Positions 1-8,059 of a DNA stretch of 16,027 nt are shown in pieces (within the stretch, counting starts at the first letter, position 1; each line of letters opens with the position of its first letter). The notes under the pieces are model-generated. The model saw only the letters and a list, made by a program, of their open reading frames with translations. It made no database searches and was not told where the DNA came from. A program made the translations under genes and the position numbers. The DNA lies in assembly GCA_036741535.1 (NCBI GenBank), contig DAINSB010000039.1:1-16027 (forward strand), given 5' to 3'. This DNA comes from Thermocaproicibacter sp036741535. GTDB lineage: Bacteria > Bacillota > Clostridia > Oscillospirales > Acutalibacteraceae.

Positions 1-1
1 G

Positions 2-862
2 GCGGCGGGCCTTCCGCTGGCCGGCGGCCGTCCGGCGGTGGGGCGGGCGACGACGTTCGGGGTCGGGCAGCTGATCCGGGCCGCCCTGGACCGCGGCTGC
101 GGTCGCCTGCTGGTCGGGATGGGCGGCAGCGCCACCAACGACGGGGGCGCGGGCCTCGCGGCCGCCCTCGGCGTCGTTTTCCGGGACCGGGACGGGCGGG
201 AGTTCCTGCCCGTCGGCGGGACGCTTTCCCAGATCGCCGCGATCGACCCGGGCGGGCTCGACCCGCGGATCCGGCGGGCCGAGATCGTCGCCCTGTGCGA
301 CGTGACGAATCCCCTGTGCGGCGAAAACGGAGCGGCCGCCGTCTTCGGCCCGCAGAAGGGGGCCGACCCCCGGATGGTGGGGATTCTGGACGCCGGCCTG
401 AAAAACCTCGCCGCGGCCGCCGCCCGCGACCTGCGCCGCGACCTTCTGCGTCTGCCCGGGGGCGGCGCGGCCGGCGGCATGGGCGCGGGGATGGCCGCGT
501 TCTGCGGGGCGAAGCTGCAAAAGGGGATCGAGACGTTCCTCGAAACGGTGGGGTTCGACCGGATGCTGCCCGGCTGCGACTGGGTCCTCACGGGAGAAGG
601 ACGCCTGGACCTCCAGTCCCTGCGTGGGAAGGTGATCGGCGGGATCGCGGAGCATACGATGAAATATCAGATTCCGCTGATCGCCGTGGTGGGCGACGCC
701 GAGCTTTCCTCCCGGACGGCCGGGGAGCACGGGATCCAGGCGGTTTTCAGCATCAACCGCGTGGCGAAGCCCTTTGAAGAGATGAAAAAAAGGAGCCGGG
801 AGGATCTCGCGGAAACGATCGGAAATATCCTCCGGTTCTGCCGCGCAGTCTGTGTGAAGTAA
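2..862 (+). CDS. Glycerate kinase, 5'-truncated by the window edge
   Basis: ATP-dependent phosphorylation of D-glycerate to a phosphoglycerate in the cytoplasm, feeding glycolysis. The frame is open from base 2 with no stop, and the residues before the first possible internal start (GTG at 38) still match the family (GLPL followed by a TTFGVGQLI stretch), so the real start lies upstream. Of a usual roughly 375-380 residues, 286 are visible. Family landmarks are the glycine-rich GMGGSATNDGGAG motif near nt 119-157 and TGEGRLD followed by GK near nt 590-632. The gene ends with TAA and is followed by a strong hairpin terminator at 955-988. Whether the product is 2- or 3-phosphoglycerate cannot be told. 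Very GC-rich codon use, like the sugar operon downstream. Family assignment is secure; any link to the neighbouring operon is not. Confidence 0.93.
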   Translation, partial: AAGLPLAGGRPAVGRATTFGVGQLIRAALDRGCGRLLVGMGGSATNDGGAGLAAALGVVFRDRDGREFLPVGGTLSQIAAIDPGGLDPRIRRAEIVALCDVTNPLCGENGAAAVFGPQKGADPRMVGILDAGLKNLAAAAARDLRRDLLRLPGGGAAGGMGAGMAAFCGAKLQKGIETFLETVGFDRMLPGCDWVLTGEGRLDLQSLRGKVIGGIAEHTMKYQIPLIAVVGDAELSSRTAGEHGIQAVFSINRVAKPFEEMKKRSREDLAETIGNILRFCRAVCVK

Positions 863-954
863 GCCGCATCCTTTGCCTTCTGGATGGGAAATCCTTTCTT
901 CCGTGATGATAGCGCAGGCCGGCAAATTCAATGCGGGGAAATCGGGGACAACAG

Positions 955-988
955 AAAAGGACCGGCCCGCCGCGGGGCCGGTCCTTTT
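955..988 (+). terminator. Rho-independent terminator after glycerate kinase, possibly bidirectional
   Basis: A perfect 14-bp inverted repeat (955-968 pairs with 975-988) with a 6-nt loop. The outer four pairs are A on the left and T on the right, so either strand's transcript would end in a GC-rich stem followed by U residues. It sits 92 nt past the glycerate kinase stop and 21 nt past the stop of the minus-strand coding remnant at 1010-1147, so it could once have served both convergent genes. Confidence 0.85.
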
Positions 989-1009
989 CGTCGGGAGGAA
1001 AAGCGCGGA

Positions 1010-1147
1010 TCAGAACCCGACGACCGAGCCGGCGCCCGCCTGGAGGGCGCTCTCGTAGATGCGGCGCGCCGTCACGATGCCGAGGACGGCGCTTCCGGAA
1101 CCCGGCGGGCTTTTCCCGCCGGAGGCGCATGCCTGGAACGCGATTAA
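1010..1147 (-). pseudogene. C-terminal remnant resembling a Gfo/Idh/MocA oxidoreductase
   Basis: Reading the minus strand upstream from a TGA at 1012-1010 gives about 45 codons that look like the closing helix of Gfo/Idh/MocA-type dehydrogenases: a GGKSPPGSGSAVLGIV stretch, then RRIYESALQAG, then a short tail ending VVGF. These families usually end with a G-x-SP-x-x-G loop, a long helix and an IYxSA motif. Upstream of about 1147 the frame runs into nearly pure A/T DNA and encodes only Ile/Tyr/Leu repeats, so there is no N-terminal domain and no start. I read it as a decayed gene tail. Its GC-rich composition fits the surrounding genome. The resemblance is by eye and short; it could be another family. 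Confidence 0.45.
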
Positions 1148-1232
1148 AATATAAATAATATAATATATATAATATAGATATCAATATCAGTATATAATTA
1201 TTAAAAAATACTTAAATTATTCTTAAACAGCA
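1142..1232. other. Extremely A/T-rich intergenic block
   Basis: Part of the 459-bp stretch between glycerate kinase and the LacI-type gene. About 90 bp are almost entirely A and T, in strong contrast to the roughly 65-70% GC on both sides. It ends immediately upstream of a near-consensus -35 box and could act as an UP element, or mark an old rearrangement junction where the oxidoreductase remnant breaks off. No open frame or stable hairpin is evident inside it. Confidence 0.7.
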
Positions 1233-1261
1233 TTGACAATCCCCAAAATGCCGAGTACTAT
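1233..1261 (+). promoter_or_regulatory. Sigma-A promoter of the LacI/GH65/ABC operon
   Basis: A perfect -35 box TTGACA (1233-1238), a 17-bp spacer, and TACTAT (1256-1261) as the -10 box, one base from consensus. Transcription should begin near 1268, about 54 nt before the ATG of the regulator gene. The A/T block directly upstream could add UP-element strength. As no terminator is seen until 7960, this promoter may drive the whole operon. Confidence 0.8.
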
Positions 1262-1269
1262 GGGCTTGT

Positions 1270-1289
1270 TACAAAAACGTTTTTGCAAA
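1270..1289. promoter_or_regulatory. LacI-family operator at the transcription start
   Basis: The core CAAAAACGTTTTTG (1272-1285) is a perfect 14-bp palindrome centred on CG, the classic geometry of LacI/GalR-family operators. The symmetry extends to TTnCAAAAACGTTTTTGnAA across 20 bp. It starts within a base or two of the predicted start site, so a bound repressor would block initiation. The regulator gene starting at 1322 is the obvious candidate to bind it, implying autoregulation. I saw no second copy of the site in the window. Confidence 0.75.
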
Positions 1290-1321
1290 GGACGCGGCAA
1301 AAGAGAACCGGGGGTTGAAGA

Positions 1322-2344
1322 ATGGCGACCATTAAGGACGTGGCGCAGAAAGCCGGCGTGACGGTGGGGACGGTGTCCCGCGCCTTCAACGGATACAGCG
1401 ATATCAGCGAGAAAACGCGGCAGTCCATTCTGCGCGTCGCGGCGGAGATGGGCTATGTGCCCAATCTGCACGCGAAAAGCCTTTCTCTGAAGAACAAGAC
1501 CAACATCGCCATGCTGATCTCCGGCATTCTCGATGAGCATCAGACGGACGAGATCGCTTATCTGCTGATGAAAGGGGCGTACCAGTTCGCCCAGGAGGCG
1601 AATTTCGAGATCGCCACCTACGCGATCGACCGCAAGTCCCAGCAGGAAAAGACCTACGCGCAGTTCTGCTACGAGCACAGCCTGGGCGGGGCCCTCCTGT
1701 TCGGCCTGCGGACCGTCGACCCCTATTTCAAGAACCTGAAAAAATCGACCGCGCCGTGCGTCGCCGTCGACGTTTCCCTCAAGGGGCCGAACGTGGGCAG
1801 CGTGATGATCGACGACGAGGCCGCGTTCGACGACCTGACGGAATACCTGATCCGCAACGGCCACCGCAGCATTGCGGTGCTGTACGGCCGCCGCCAGGCG
1901 GAGGTCAGCGTCAAGCGGTGGGCGGGGGCGCGCCGCGCGTTCGAGCGGCACGGCATCGCGTGCCCGAAGGAGCAGGTTCTCTACACGGATTTCAGCCAGG
2001 CGCGCGCCTACCGGCTGACGAAGGAATATCTGCAGCGGTACAAGACCTCGGGCGCGACGGCGTTCCTGTGCATGAGCGACATCACGGCCATCGGGGCGAT
2101 GCAGGCGATCAAGGAGACGGGGTACCGCGTCCCGCAGGATTTTTCGATCGTGGGATACGACGGTCTGAACATCACGCGCTACACCGACCCGGGCATCACG
2201 ACGATCGACCAGAATACCCAGATCAAGGGGTACGCGGCCGCCAAGCTCCTGAGCGAGATCATGGCCGACCCGAAGGCGGCCCGGCAGATCGTCCTGCCGC
2301 ACCGGCTGGTCGTCAGGGGCAGCGTCCGCAGGCTGGAAAAGTGA
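1322..2344 (+). CDS. LacI-family transcriptional regulator
   Basis: A sugar-responsive DNA-binding repressor of 340 residues, the normal length for the family. The N-terminal helix-turn-helix is unmistakable (TIKDVAQKAGVTVGTVSRAF, residues 3-22), with the hinge region up to about residue 60, followed by a periplasmic-binding-protein-like effector domain (conserved SIVGYDG and TTIDQ motifs near the end). The ATG is preceded by GGGGG at 1310-1314, 7 nt away. The stop lies 20 bp before the phosphorylase start. The palindrome at 1270-1289 is its likely binding site. By position, it should respond to the disaccharide handled by the GH65 enzyme, or to a breakdown product. The effector itself cannot be predicted. 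Confidence 0.93.
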   Translation: MATIKDVAQKAGVTVGTVSRAFNGYSDISEKTRQSILRVAAEMGYVPNLHAKSLSLKNKTNIAMLISGILDEHQTDEIAYLLMKGAYQFAQEANFEIATYAIDRKSQQEKTYAQFCYEHSLGGALLFGLRTVDPYFKNLKKSTAPCVAVDVSLKGPNVGSVMIDDEAAFDDLTEYLIRNGHRSIAVLYGRRQAEVSVKRWAGARRAFERHGIACPKEQVLYTDFSQARAYRLTKEYLQRYKTSGATAFLCMSDITAIGAMQAIKETGYRVPQDFSIVGYDGLNITRYTDPGITTIDQNTQIKGYAAAKLLSEIMADPKAARQIVLPHRLVVRGSVRRLEK

Positions 2345-2364
2345 AAGGACAGGATCGAGCGGAA

Positions 2365-4719
2365 ATGACACAAATGCTGGACTACGACGCCGGAACGGGC
2401 GACCTGGAGAACTGGCTGATCCGCGAGAACCGGTTCGACGACCGCTACCTCGGCAAATGCGAGACGATCTTCGCGCAGGGGAACGGCTACCTCGGGGTGC
2501 GCAACGCGCTGGAGGAGGCCTACGCGGGCGAGACCCGGGGCATGTTTGCCGCCGGGACCTTCGACCGGATCGACGAGAGCGAGGTGACCGAGCTGCCGAA
2601 CCTGCCGGACGTGACGGCGGTGACCCTCCGGGTCAACGGGTATCGCTTCCATCTGGGGTGCGGCACCCTGCACCGCTACGGCCGCACCTTGAACCTGAAG
2701 AACGGCGAGACGGTCCGGCAGGTCGAGTGGACCGCGCCGGACGGCAGCCGGATGCGCTTCGAGTTCCGGCGCTTCGTCTCGCTTGCCGACCGGCACGTGA
2801 TCGCGGCGCAGATCGGCGTCACCGCTGTTTCGCGGGAAGTCCGGCTGGAGTTGGAAAGCGGCATCGACGGCGGCGTTGGCAACCACGGCGCGCAGCATTT
2901 CCACGCCGGGCGGTGCCGCGTCTACGACGGCCGCGACCTTCAGATGCTTTCGACCACCTTCCAGTCCGGGGTGACGGTCGCCGTGCACGCCGCGCACCTG
3001 CTCAGCCGCCAGGCTGAATCCGCCCTGCCGGTGATGGGTCGGCGCACGCTGGTCCAACGGTATGCGCTGACGCTGGAAAAAGGCGGCGCGCTCCGCTTGG
3101 AGAAGATCTCCTGCGTCCACACCAGCCGGGACCCGGCCTACGCCGGACGGAGCGGGCCCCTTGACGAGACGCTGAAAAAGGACGGCCGGGAAGCTCTGGA
3201 CCGGGCCTGCGGGCTGGGCTACGGCCGCCTGCTGGAGCGCAGCGCCGCCGAGTGGGCGCGCCGCTGGCGGATGGGCGGGGTGACCGTCGTCGGGAGAAAT
3301 CCGTACGACCAGCTGGGGATCCGCTTCGCGCTTTACCACCTGACCCTCATGACCGCGGGGGACGACAGCCGCGTCGGCATCGGGGCGAAAGGGCTGACCG
3401 GGGAGGGGTACAAGGGCCATTCCTTCTGGGATACGGATCTCTTCATCCTGCCGTATTTCACCCTCACATATCCGCGCACGGCGCGCACCCTCCTCGAGTA
3501 CCGCTACCGCAACCTTTACGGGGCGCGTCTCAAGGCGAAGCAGAACGGCTACCGCGGCGCGATGTTCCCGTGGGAGAGCGCGTGGATCGACGACGGCGAG
3601 GTCACGCCGCCGTATCTCGGGGCGGACATCGTGACGGGGGAAAGCGAGAAGATCCTGACGGGACTGATCGAGCAGCACGTGACGGCGGACGTCGCCTGCG
3701 CGGTCCGGCAGTACGAGCTTGCGTCGGGCGACGCGGACTTCATGGACCGTTGCGGGGACGAGATCCTGCTGGAAACGGCCGTGTTCTGGGCCGGCCGCGC
3801 CGAGTACGACGCCCCGAAGGACCGGTACGAGATCAACGACGTGATCGGCCCGGACGAATACAAGGTGCACGTGGACAACAACGCCTACACCAACTATATG
3901 GCGCGTTTCAACATGGAGCTGGCGCTGCGGGCGGCGCAGAACCTGCGCCGGAAGGACCCGGAGCGGTTCCGGCGGCTGGACGCGAAGACCGGTTTCTCGG
4001 CCTCCGAGCCGAAGATCCGCGAGGTCTGCGAAAAGCTGTACCTTCCGGCCCCCGGCGGCGACGGGATCGTCCCGCAGACCGACGGCTACCTTTCCCTGGA
4101 GCCGCTGGACCTTTCCCCGTACAAGGACCCGAAGGCGCCGGCAAAGATCGGGACCGCCATGAACGCCGGGCGGCTGAACCGCTATATGGTCTCGAAGCAG
4201 GCCGATCTGGTGATGCTCCTGTTCCTGCGGCCGGACCTCTTCGGCTCGGAGACCGCGAGGAAGAACTTCCTGTTCTACGAGGCGCATACCCTGCATGATT
4301 CCTCGCTGAGCAAATGCATCCACAGCATCGTCGCCTGCCGGCTCGGTCTGGAGGACGCGGCCTACCGCCTGTTCGAGGAGTCGCTGGACATCGACCTCGG
4401 CCCCGGCATGAAAAGCTCCGACGACGGCGTCCACGCCGCCGCGCTGGGCGGGATCTGGCAGTGCGCCGTGATCGGATTCGGCGGGGTCGAAGCCGCGGAA
4501 TCCAGCCTGAAGATCAATCCCCGCCTGCCGCAGGCGTGGGAGGAACTGCGTTTCCCGCTGGTCTGGCACGGCGTCCGCCTTTCGGTGCGCGTGACGCGGG
4601 CCGCCGTGGAGGTGGAAAACGGGGGACGCGCCGCCGTGCCGCTCGAGGTCCGCGGGGAAAAGGCTCTCGCGCAGCCCGGGGGGACCGTCCGCGTCGATCT
4701 GCCGCGGGAAAGGGGGTGA
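2365..4719 (+). CDS. GH65 alpha-glucosyl disaccharide phosphorylase
   Basis: Cytoplasmic inverting phosphorolysis of an alpha-linked glucoside, giving beta-glucose 1-phosphate plus the acceptor sugar. With ATG 2365 the protein has 784 residues, typical of the family (N-terminal beta-sandwich, linker, alpha/alpha-barrel, small C-terminal sheet). The barrel shows FWDTDLF (354-360), the general-acid motif GPDEY with Glu498 followed by VDNNAYTN, KQAD (611-614) and the phosphate-site HDSSLS (644-649). The frame is open much further upstream inside the regulator gene, but family similarity begins only just after 2365. GTG 2341 and ATG 2374 are alternative starts. Known activities in GH65 include maltose, trehalose, kojibiose, nigerose and glucosyl-rhamnose phosphorylases, and I cannot choose between them. 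No beta-phosphoglucomutase, the usual partner, is in the window. Confidence 0.93.
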   Translation: MTQMLDYDAGTGDLENWLIRENRFDDRYLGKCETIFAQGNGYLGVRNALEEAYAGETRGMFAAGTFDRIDESEVTELPNLPDVTAVTLRVNGYRFHLGCGTLHRYGRTLNLKNGETVRQVEWTAPDGSRMRFEFRRFVSLADRHVIAAQIGVTAVSREVRLELESGIDGGVGNHGAQHFHAGRCRVYDGRDLQMLSTTFQSGVTVAVHAAHLLSRQAESALPVMGRRTLVQRYALTLEKGGALRLEKISCVHTSRDPAYAGRSGPLDETLKKDGREALDRACGLGYGRLLERSAAEWARRWRMGGVTVVGRNPYDQLGIRFALYHLTLMTAGDDSRVGIGAKGLTGEGYKGHSFWDTDLFILPYFTLTYPRTARTLLEYRYRNLYGARLKAKQNGYRGAMFPWESAWIDDGEVTPPYLGADIVTGESEKILTGLIEQHVTADVACAVRQYELASGDADFMDRCGDEILLETAVFWAGRAEYDAPKDRYEINDVIGPDEYKVHVDNNAYTNYMARFNMELALRAAQNLRRKDPERFRRLDAKTGFSASEPKIREVCEKLYLPAPGGDGIVPQTDGYLSLEPLDLSPYKDPKAPAKIGTAMNAGRLNRYMVSKQADLVMLLFLRPDLFGSETARKNFLFYEAHTLHDSSLSKCIHSIVACRLGLEDAAYRLFEESLDIDLGPGMKSSDDGVHAAALGGIWQCAVIGFGGVEAAESSLKINPRLPQAWEELRFPLVWHGVRLSVRVTRAAVEVENGGRAAVPLEVRGEKALAQPGGTVRVDLPRERG

Positions 4720-4784
4720 AAGGGTCATAGAGAAAGAAATCCCGTCCTGAACCGTATCCAAATTTTTGCGAGGAGGAAAACGTG

Positions 4785-6137
4785 ATGAAAAAGTATAGGA
4801 AATTTTCTTTGGGAGTGCTGGCGGTCGTCCTTTCGTCTTTGCTGATGCTGCCGGCCTGCGCCGGCAACAACGCGGCGAGCGGAGCGCCGTCCCAGAACGG
4901 CTCCGCCAAAAAAGAGGAGATCGTATTGGACTACCTGACCTACCGCACCGGCCAAAACGTCGGCGCCAAGTATTTTCTGCCCTCCGTGGAACGCTTCAAC
5001 AAGCAGTACGCAGGCCAGTATAAAGTCAACGTGCAGGAGATCGTCCAGGATTCCTACGACGACAAGATCAAGCAGCTGGCCCAGGTCAACAAGCTGCCGA
5101 CCCTGATGGACGGTATGCACGACACCGTGTGGCTCAGGGATTACGTGATCAAGAACAAGCTCAGCTACGACCTGAAGGACTGGCTGGATAAAAACCCGGA
5201 CGTCAAGAAGCTCTGCATCCAGGATTCCCTTGATTACTGCACGGCCGACGGCAGGGTCGCCATCATGCCGAACATCATTTCGTCGCCGTCCGTGTCTTAT
5301 TACAACACCAAAATGTATCAGCCCTCCAAGGCCATCCGCGACATGAACGCCGACGAATTCCTCTCGTGCCTCGGCGACAATAAGATCGCGTTCATGACGG
5401 GCGAGAACGCCTGGACGACGCAGCTGTTCTATTCCGCCCTGATCGCCGGCCAACCCGGCGGCGCCGATCTGCTGCTGAAGCACACGGACGACAAGCTGAC
5501 GGATTTCAACAACGACGCCTTCGTCAACGCGACGGCGGAACTTCAAAAGTTTCTGCAGAAAGCGGCTTCCTCCAACACGGTCGGGGCCGCGTACGCGGAT
5601 GCGGACAACACCCTGCTCAGCAAGCAGGCGGCGGTCATCTTTAACGGGCCGTGGATGTTCGCGGACTTTGACGTTTCCTCCAAGGATAAATGGAGCAACG
5701 ATTTCAACGGGGAAGATATGGCCGTGGACCTGTTCCCGGGCAACGTCGCCGTCGCCAACAACAAATCCTTCGGCGGTTACTGGATCGCGGACAGCGCGTC
5801 CGACGACCAGAAAGAAGTCGCCCTCGCGTTCCTGAAGTTCGTCAGCTCGCCCCACGAGGTCGAGCAGCAGATCCTCATCGCGGGCGGGTTCGCTCCCAAC
5901 CTCGAATACAGCGAGGACTTCAAGAGCGAGGCCAAATCCAACAAGCTCCTTACGCTTTATACCGGCGCGTTCAATAAGGACACGAAGCTGCTGCCGGGCT
6001 TCGACGACGTGGTTTATCCGTCCGTGGCGCAGCCCGGTTTCCCGAACCTGCTGCCGGACCTGATCAACAATAAAATCACGCCGAAGGCTTTCTGCGAAAA
6101 GCTGACCGAGCTTTCCAAGCAGGCCGCAAACCAGTAA
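4785..6137 (+). CDS. Sugar ABC importer, lipoprotein binding protein (family 1, CUT1)
   Basis: An extracellular, lipid-anchored sugar-binding protein of 450 residues that delivers substrate to the permeases encoded next. It has a short basic N-terminus, a hydrophobic stretch and the lipobox LPAC with Cys25 as the lipidation site, then a Ser/Gly/Asn-rich linker. The body resembles MalE-type family 1 binding proteins. AGGAGG at 4771-4776 lies 8 nt before ATG 4785, which is why I prefer it to GTG 4782 (5 nt). It starts 65 nt after the phosphorylase stop with no terminator between them, so it is probably co-transcribed. The ligand is presumably the GH65 substrate (inference from operon membership). 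Confidence 0.92.
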   Translation: MKKYRKFSLGVLAVVLSSLLMLPACAGNNAASGAPSQNGSAKKEEIVLDYLTYRTGQNVGAKYFLPSVERFNKQYAGQYKVNVQEIVQDSYDDKIKQLAQVNKLPTLMDGMHDTVWLRDYVIKNKLSYDLKDWLDKNPDVKKLCIQDSLDYCTADGRVAIMPNIISSPSVSYYNTKMYQPSKAIRDMNADEFLSCLGDNKIAFMTGENAWTTQLFYSALIAGQPGGADLLLKHTDDKLTDFNNDAFVNATAELQKFLQKAASSNTVGAAYADADNTLLSKQAAVIFNGPWMFADFDVSSKDKWSNDFNGEDMAVDLFPGNVAVANNKSFGGYWIADSASDDQKEVALAFLKFVSSPHEVEQQILIAGGFAPNLEYSEDFKSEAKSNKLLTLYTGAFNKDTKLLPGFDDVVYPSVAQPGFPNLLPDLINNKITPKAFCEKLTELSKQAANQ

Positions 6138-6154
6138 CCAAGCCGTCGGACCAT

Positions 6155-6186
6155 ACGGTACCGGTTGTGAAAACGATCGGTACCGT
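6155..6186 (+). promoter_or_regulatory. Intercistronic RNA hairpin with a GAAA tetraloop
   Basis: Bases 6155-6168 pair with 6173-6186 as a 14-bp stem: nine outer Watson-Crick pairs, then five pairs including two G-U wobbles, closed by the GNRA-type loop GAAA (6169-6172). No T-run follows, so it is not a standard terminator. It lies 17 nt after the binding-protein stop and just before the permease ribosome site. A likely role is to protect the upstream message from 3' exonucleases, giving more binding protein than permease, as intercistronic hairpins do in maltose-type operons (inference). Confidence 0.65.
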
Positions 6187-6206
6187 CTCTATAAGAGGGG
6201 GTTGTG

Positions 6207-7088
6207 ATGAAACCGCTAACCGCGAGACAAAAAACTCTGCTGTGGATCTGGGCTTTCCTGCTGCCGTGCATCCTCGTTTTGCTGCTGTTCTACCTCGTGC
6301 CGATCCTCACGCTGGTCTACACCAGCTTTACGAAATGGGACGGCGCCAACCCGCCGGTCTTCACCGGTCTGACGAATTACGTCAACCTTTTCGGCGCGAA
6401 CGATTTCAAGGCGGCTTTCGTCAACCTGCTTTTGTGGTCGGCGATCGCCGGGACCCTCCACGTCTTTTTCGGCACCCTGATCGCGCTGATCCTCTTCAAG
6501 GAGCCCCACGGGTGGAAGTTCGTCGAGACCGTCTTCATGATCCCCAACGTGATCTCGATGGCCGCGTGGGCCATGATCTACCGCTTCGTGTTCAACGGAA
6601 GCTACGGCCTGCTGAATGGGATCATCCGGACCTTCGTCCCGGGCTTCGCGGTCAACTGGCTGTTCGAGTCGCCCTACGCGTTCTGGGCCGTGACGCTGAC
6701 CTGGCTGTTCTACGCGGTCGTCGTCACGCTCCTGGTCCTGGGCGACCTGAAGGCGATCCCGTCCGACCTCCATGAGGCGGCGCGGATCGACGGCGCCGGC
6801 GAATTCTATATCACGATGAAGATCAACCTGCCGCTCTGCCGCAACTCCATCGGCACCTCCGTGATCTGCGCGATCTCCTCGAGGATCTCGATGTACGAGA
6901 CCATCGCGCTGACGACCCGCGGCGGCCCGGGCAACGACACCATGAACATCCCCCTGATCCTGGTCAATGCCATCAACAACAGCAAGTACGGGTACGCCAA
7001 CGCCGCGGGCATGATGATGCTTCTGCTGGGCATCGTTCTGCTGGTCGTCGTGAACAAGGCGTTCCGTATGAATGAGAGCATTTATTAA
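6207..7088 (+). CDS. Sugar ABC importer permease, MalF/UgpA-type
   Basis: An integral membrane subunit of a CUT1 carbohydrate importer, 293 residues. About six hydrophobic segments are visible, the first at residues 11-38. The cytoplasmic EAA loop that docks the ATPase begins at EAARIDGAG (190-198) and ends in INLPL (206-210). AGAGGGGG at 6195-6201 favours ATG 6207 over the in-frame GTG 6204. The gene is 18 bp from the second permease. No ATPase gene is in the operon, so a shared MsmX/UgpC-type ATPase encoded elsewhere is probably used. Confidence 0.93.
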   Translation: MKPLTARQKTLLWIWAFLLPCILVLLLFYLVPILTLVYTSFTKWDGANPPVFTGLTNYVNLFGANDFKAAFVNLLLWSAIAGTLHVFFGTLIALILFKEPHGWKFVETVFMIPNVISMAAWAMIYRFVFNGSYGLLNGIIRTFVPGFAVNWLFESPYAFWAVTLTWLFYAVVVTLLVLGDLKAIPSDLHEAARIDGAGEFYITMKINLPLCRNSIGTSVICAISSRISMYETIALTTRGGPGNDTMNIPLILVNAINNSKYGYANAAGMMMLLLGIVLLVVVNKAFRMNESIY

Positions 7089-7106
7089 AGGGGGGAACTT
7101 TGATCT

Positions 7107-7940
7107 ATGGACACCGCGAAAAAGACGCTTTACCATCTCGGCGTATTCATCGTCCTGCTGTTCACCGTTTTGATCTCGATCTTTCCGATCGTCTGGGTGG
7201 TGGTCTCTTCGTTCAAAACGAACGCGCAGATCCTTTCGAGCCCGTTTTCGCTGCCGACGGCTTTCAGCTTCAAGGCCTACCAGGCGGTCTTTAAGCAGAC
7301 GGATTTTCTGCTCTACACAGTCAACTCGCTGGTGGTGTCGGTGGTTTCGACCGCAATCTCCATCATCATCTACGCGATGGCGGCCTATGTGATCGCGAAA
7401 TATGATTTCAAGGGGAAGGACCTCGTTTATTCCCTCTTCGTGATCACCCTGCTGGTCCCCGCGCAGTGCAAGGCGCAGCCCATCTTCTCGCTGATCATCC
7501 ATTTCAATCTCTACGACACCAAGACGGCGCTGGTCCTGGTCTACCTGGCCGCCGGGATGGCGATGTCGCTGTTCATCCTGAAAAACACGTTTATGTCGAT
7601 CCCCAAGGATTTCAGCGAGGCCGCCTGGATGGAAGGCTCCGGCTTCATCCGCACCTTCCTCTGGATCAATCTGCCCATGGCAAAATCGGGCCTCGCGACG
7701 GCCGGCATCCTGATGTTCCTCGGCAACTGGAACGAATATTTCTTCGCCATGCTGCTGACCACGTCGCCCGTCAACCGAACCCTGCCGGTCGCCCTCGCGT
7801 CGTTCAACGAGACCTATTCCTACAACTACACCAACATGTTCGCGGCCCTGACGATGGCGATCCTCCCAGGCATCCTGATCTACTCCTTCGCGCAGGACCA
7901 GGTGACGAACAGCCTGGTCGCCTCCGGCATCAAGGGATGA
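7107..7940 (+). CDS. Sugar ABC importer permease, MalG/UgpE-type
   Basis: The second membrane subunit of the CUT1 importer, 277 residues with about six membrane segments. The EAA loop reads EAAWMEGSG (171-179) and ends in WINLP (186-190). A GGGGGG ribosome site at 7090-7095 lies 11 nt before ATG 7107, a slightly long spacing. The family-typical NWNEYFFAMLLT segment is present. This is the last gene of the plus-strand sugar operon; its TGA is 19 nt before the terminator hairpin at 7960. Confidence 0.93.
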   Translation: MDTAKKTLYHLGVFIVLLFTVLISIFPIVWVVVSSFKTNAQILSSPFSLPTAFSFKAYQAVFKQTDFLLYTVNSLVVSVVSTAISIIIYAMAAYVIAKYDFKGKDLVYSLFVITLLVPAQCKAQPIFSLIIHFNLYDTKTALVLVYLAAGMAMSLFILKNTFMSIPKDFSEAAWMEGSGFIRTFLWINLPMAKSGLATAGILMFLGNWNEYFFAMLLTTSPVNRTLPVALASFNETYSYNYTNMFAALTMAILPGILIYSFAQDQVTNSLVASGIKG

Positions 7941-7959
7941 CCGAAAACGAGCGCGCCCG

Positions 7960-7989
7960 CTGCCGGGGAATTTTTCCCCGGCAGTTTTG
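7960..7989 (+). terminator. Rho-independent terminator of the GH65/ABC operon
   Basis: An 11-bp perfect stem (7960-7970 with 7974-7984) with a TTT loop, followed by TTTT on the plus strand. The position right after the last permease and the GC-rich stem make this the operon end. Confidence 0.85.
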
Positions 7990-8059
7990 CTGCCGGACCG
8001 CAAAATGAGAAAATGGATTCGCATCTGCCGGCGGTCCGCACCGTGTGATCAAGTACCGC

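Noticed and set aside
1756..2364. In-frame upstream extension of the phosphorylase inside the regulator gene
   Set aside because: The translated extension is low-complexity shadow sequence with no GH65 similarity; the protein family begins just after ATG 2365.
2179..4761. A very long open frame antisense to the phosphorylase gene (about 860 codons)
   Set aside because: It is the mirror of GC-rich codons in a clearly real GH65 gene, has no recognisable domain and no ribosome site.
6216..8024. A 602-codon open frame antisense to both permeases and spanning the operon terminator
   Set aside because: Highly charged composition rich in D, R, E, H and Q typical of antisense reading of membrane proteins; it overlaps two well-supported genes.
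7994..8038. 8-bp inverted repeat CGGACCGC / GCGGTCCG with a 29-nt spacer after the operon terminator
   Set aside because: Long spacer and no T-run; could fold, but a separate function is not supported.
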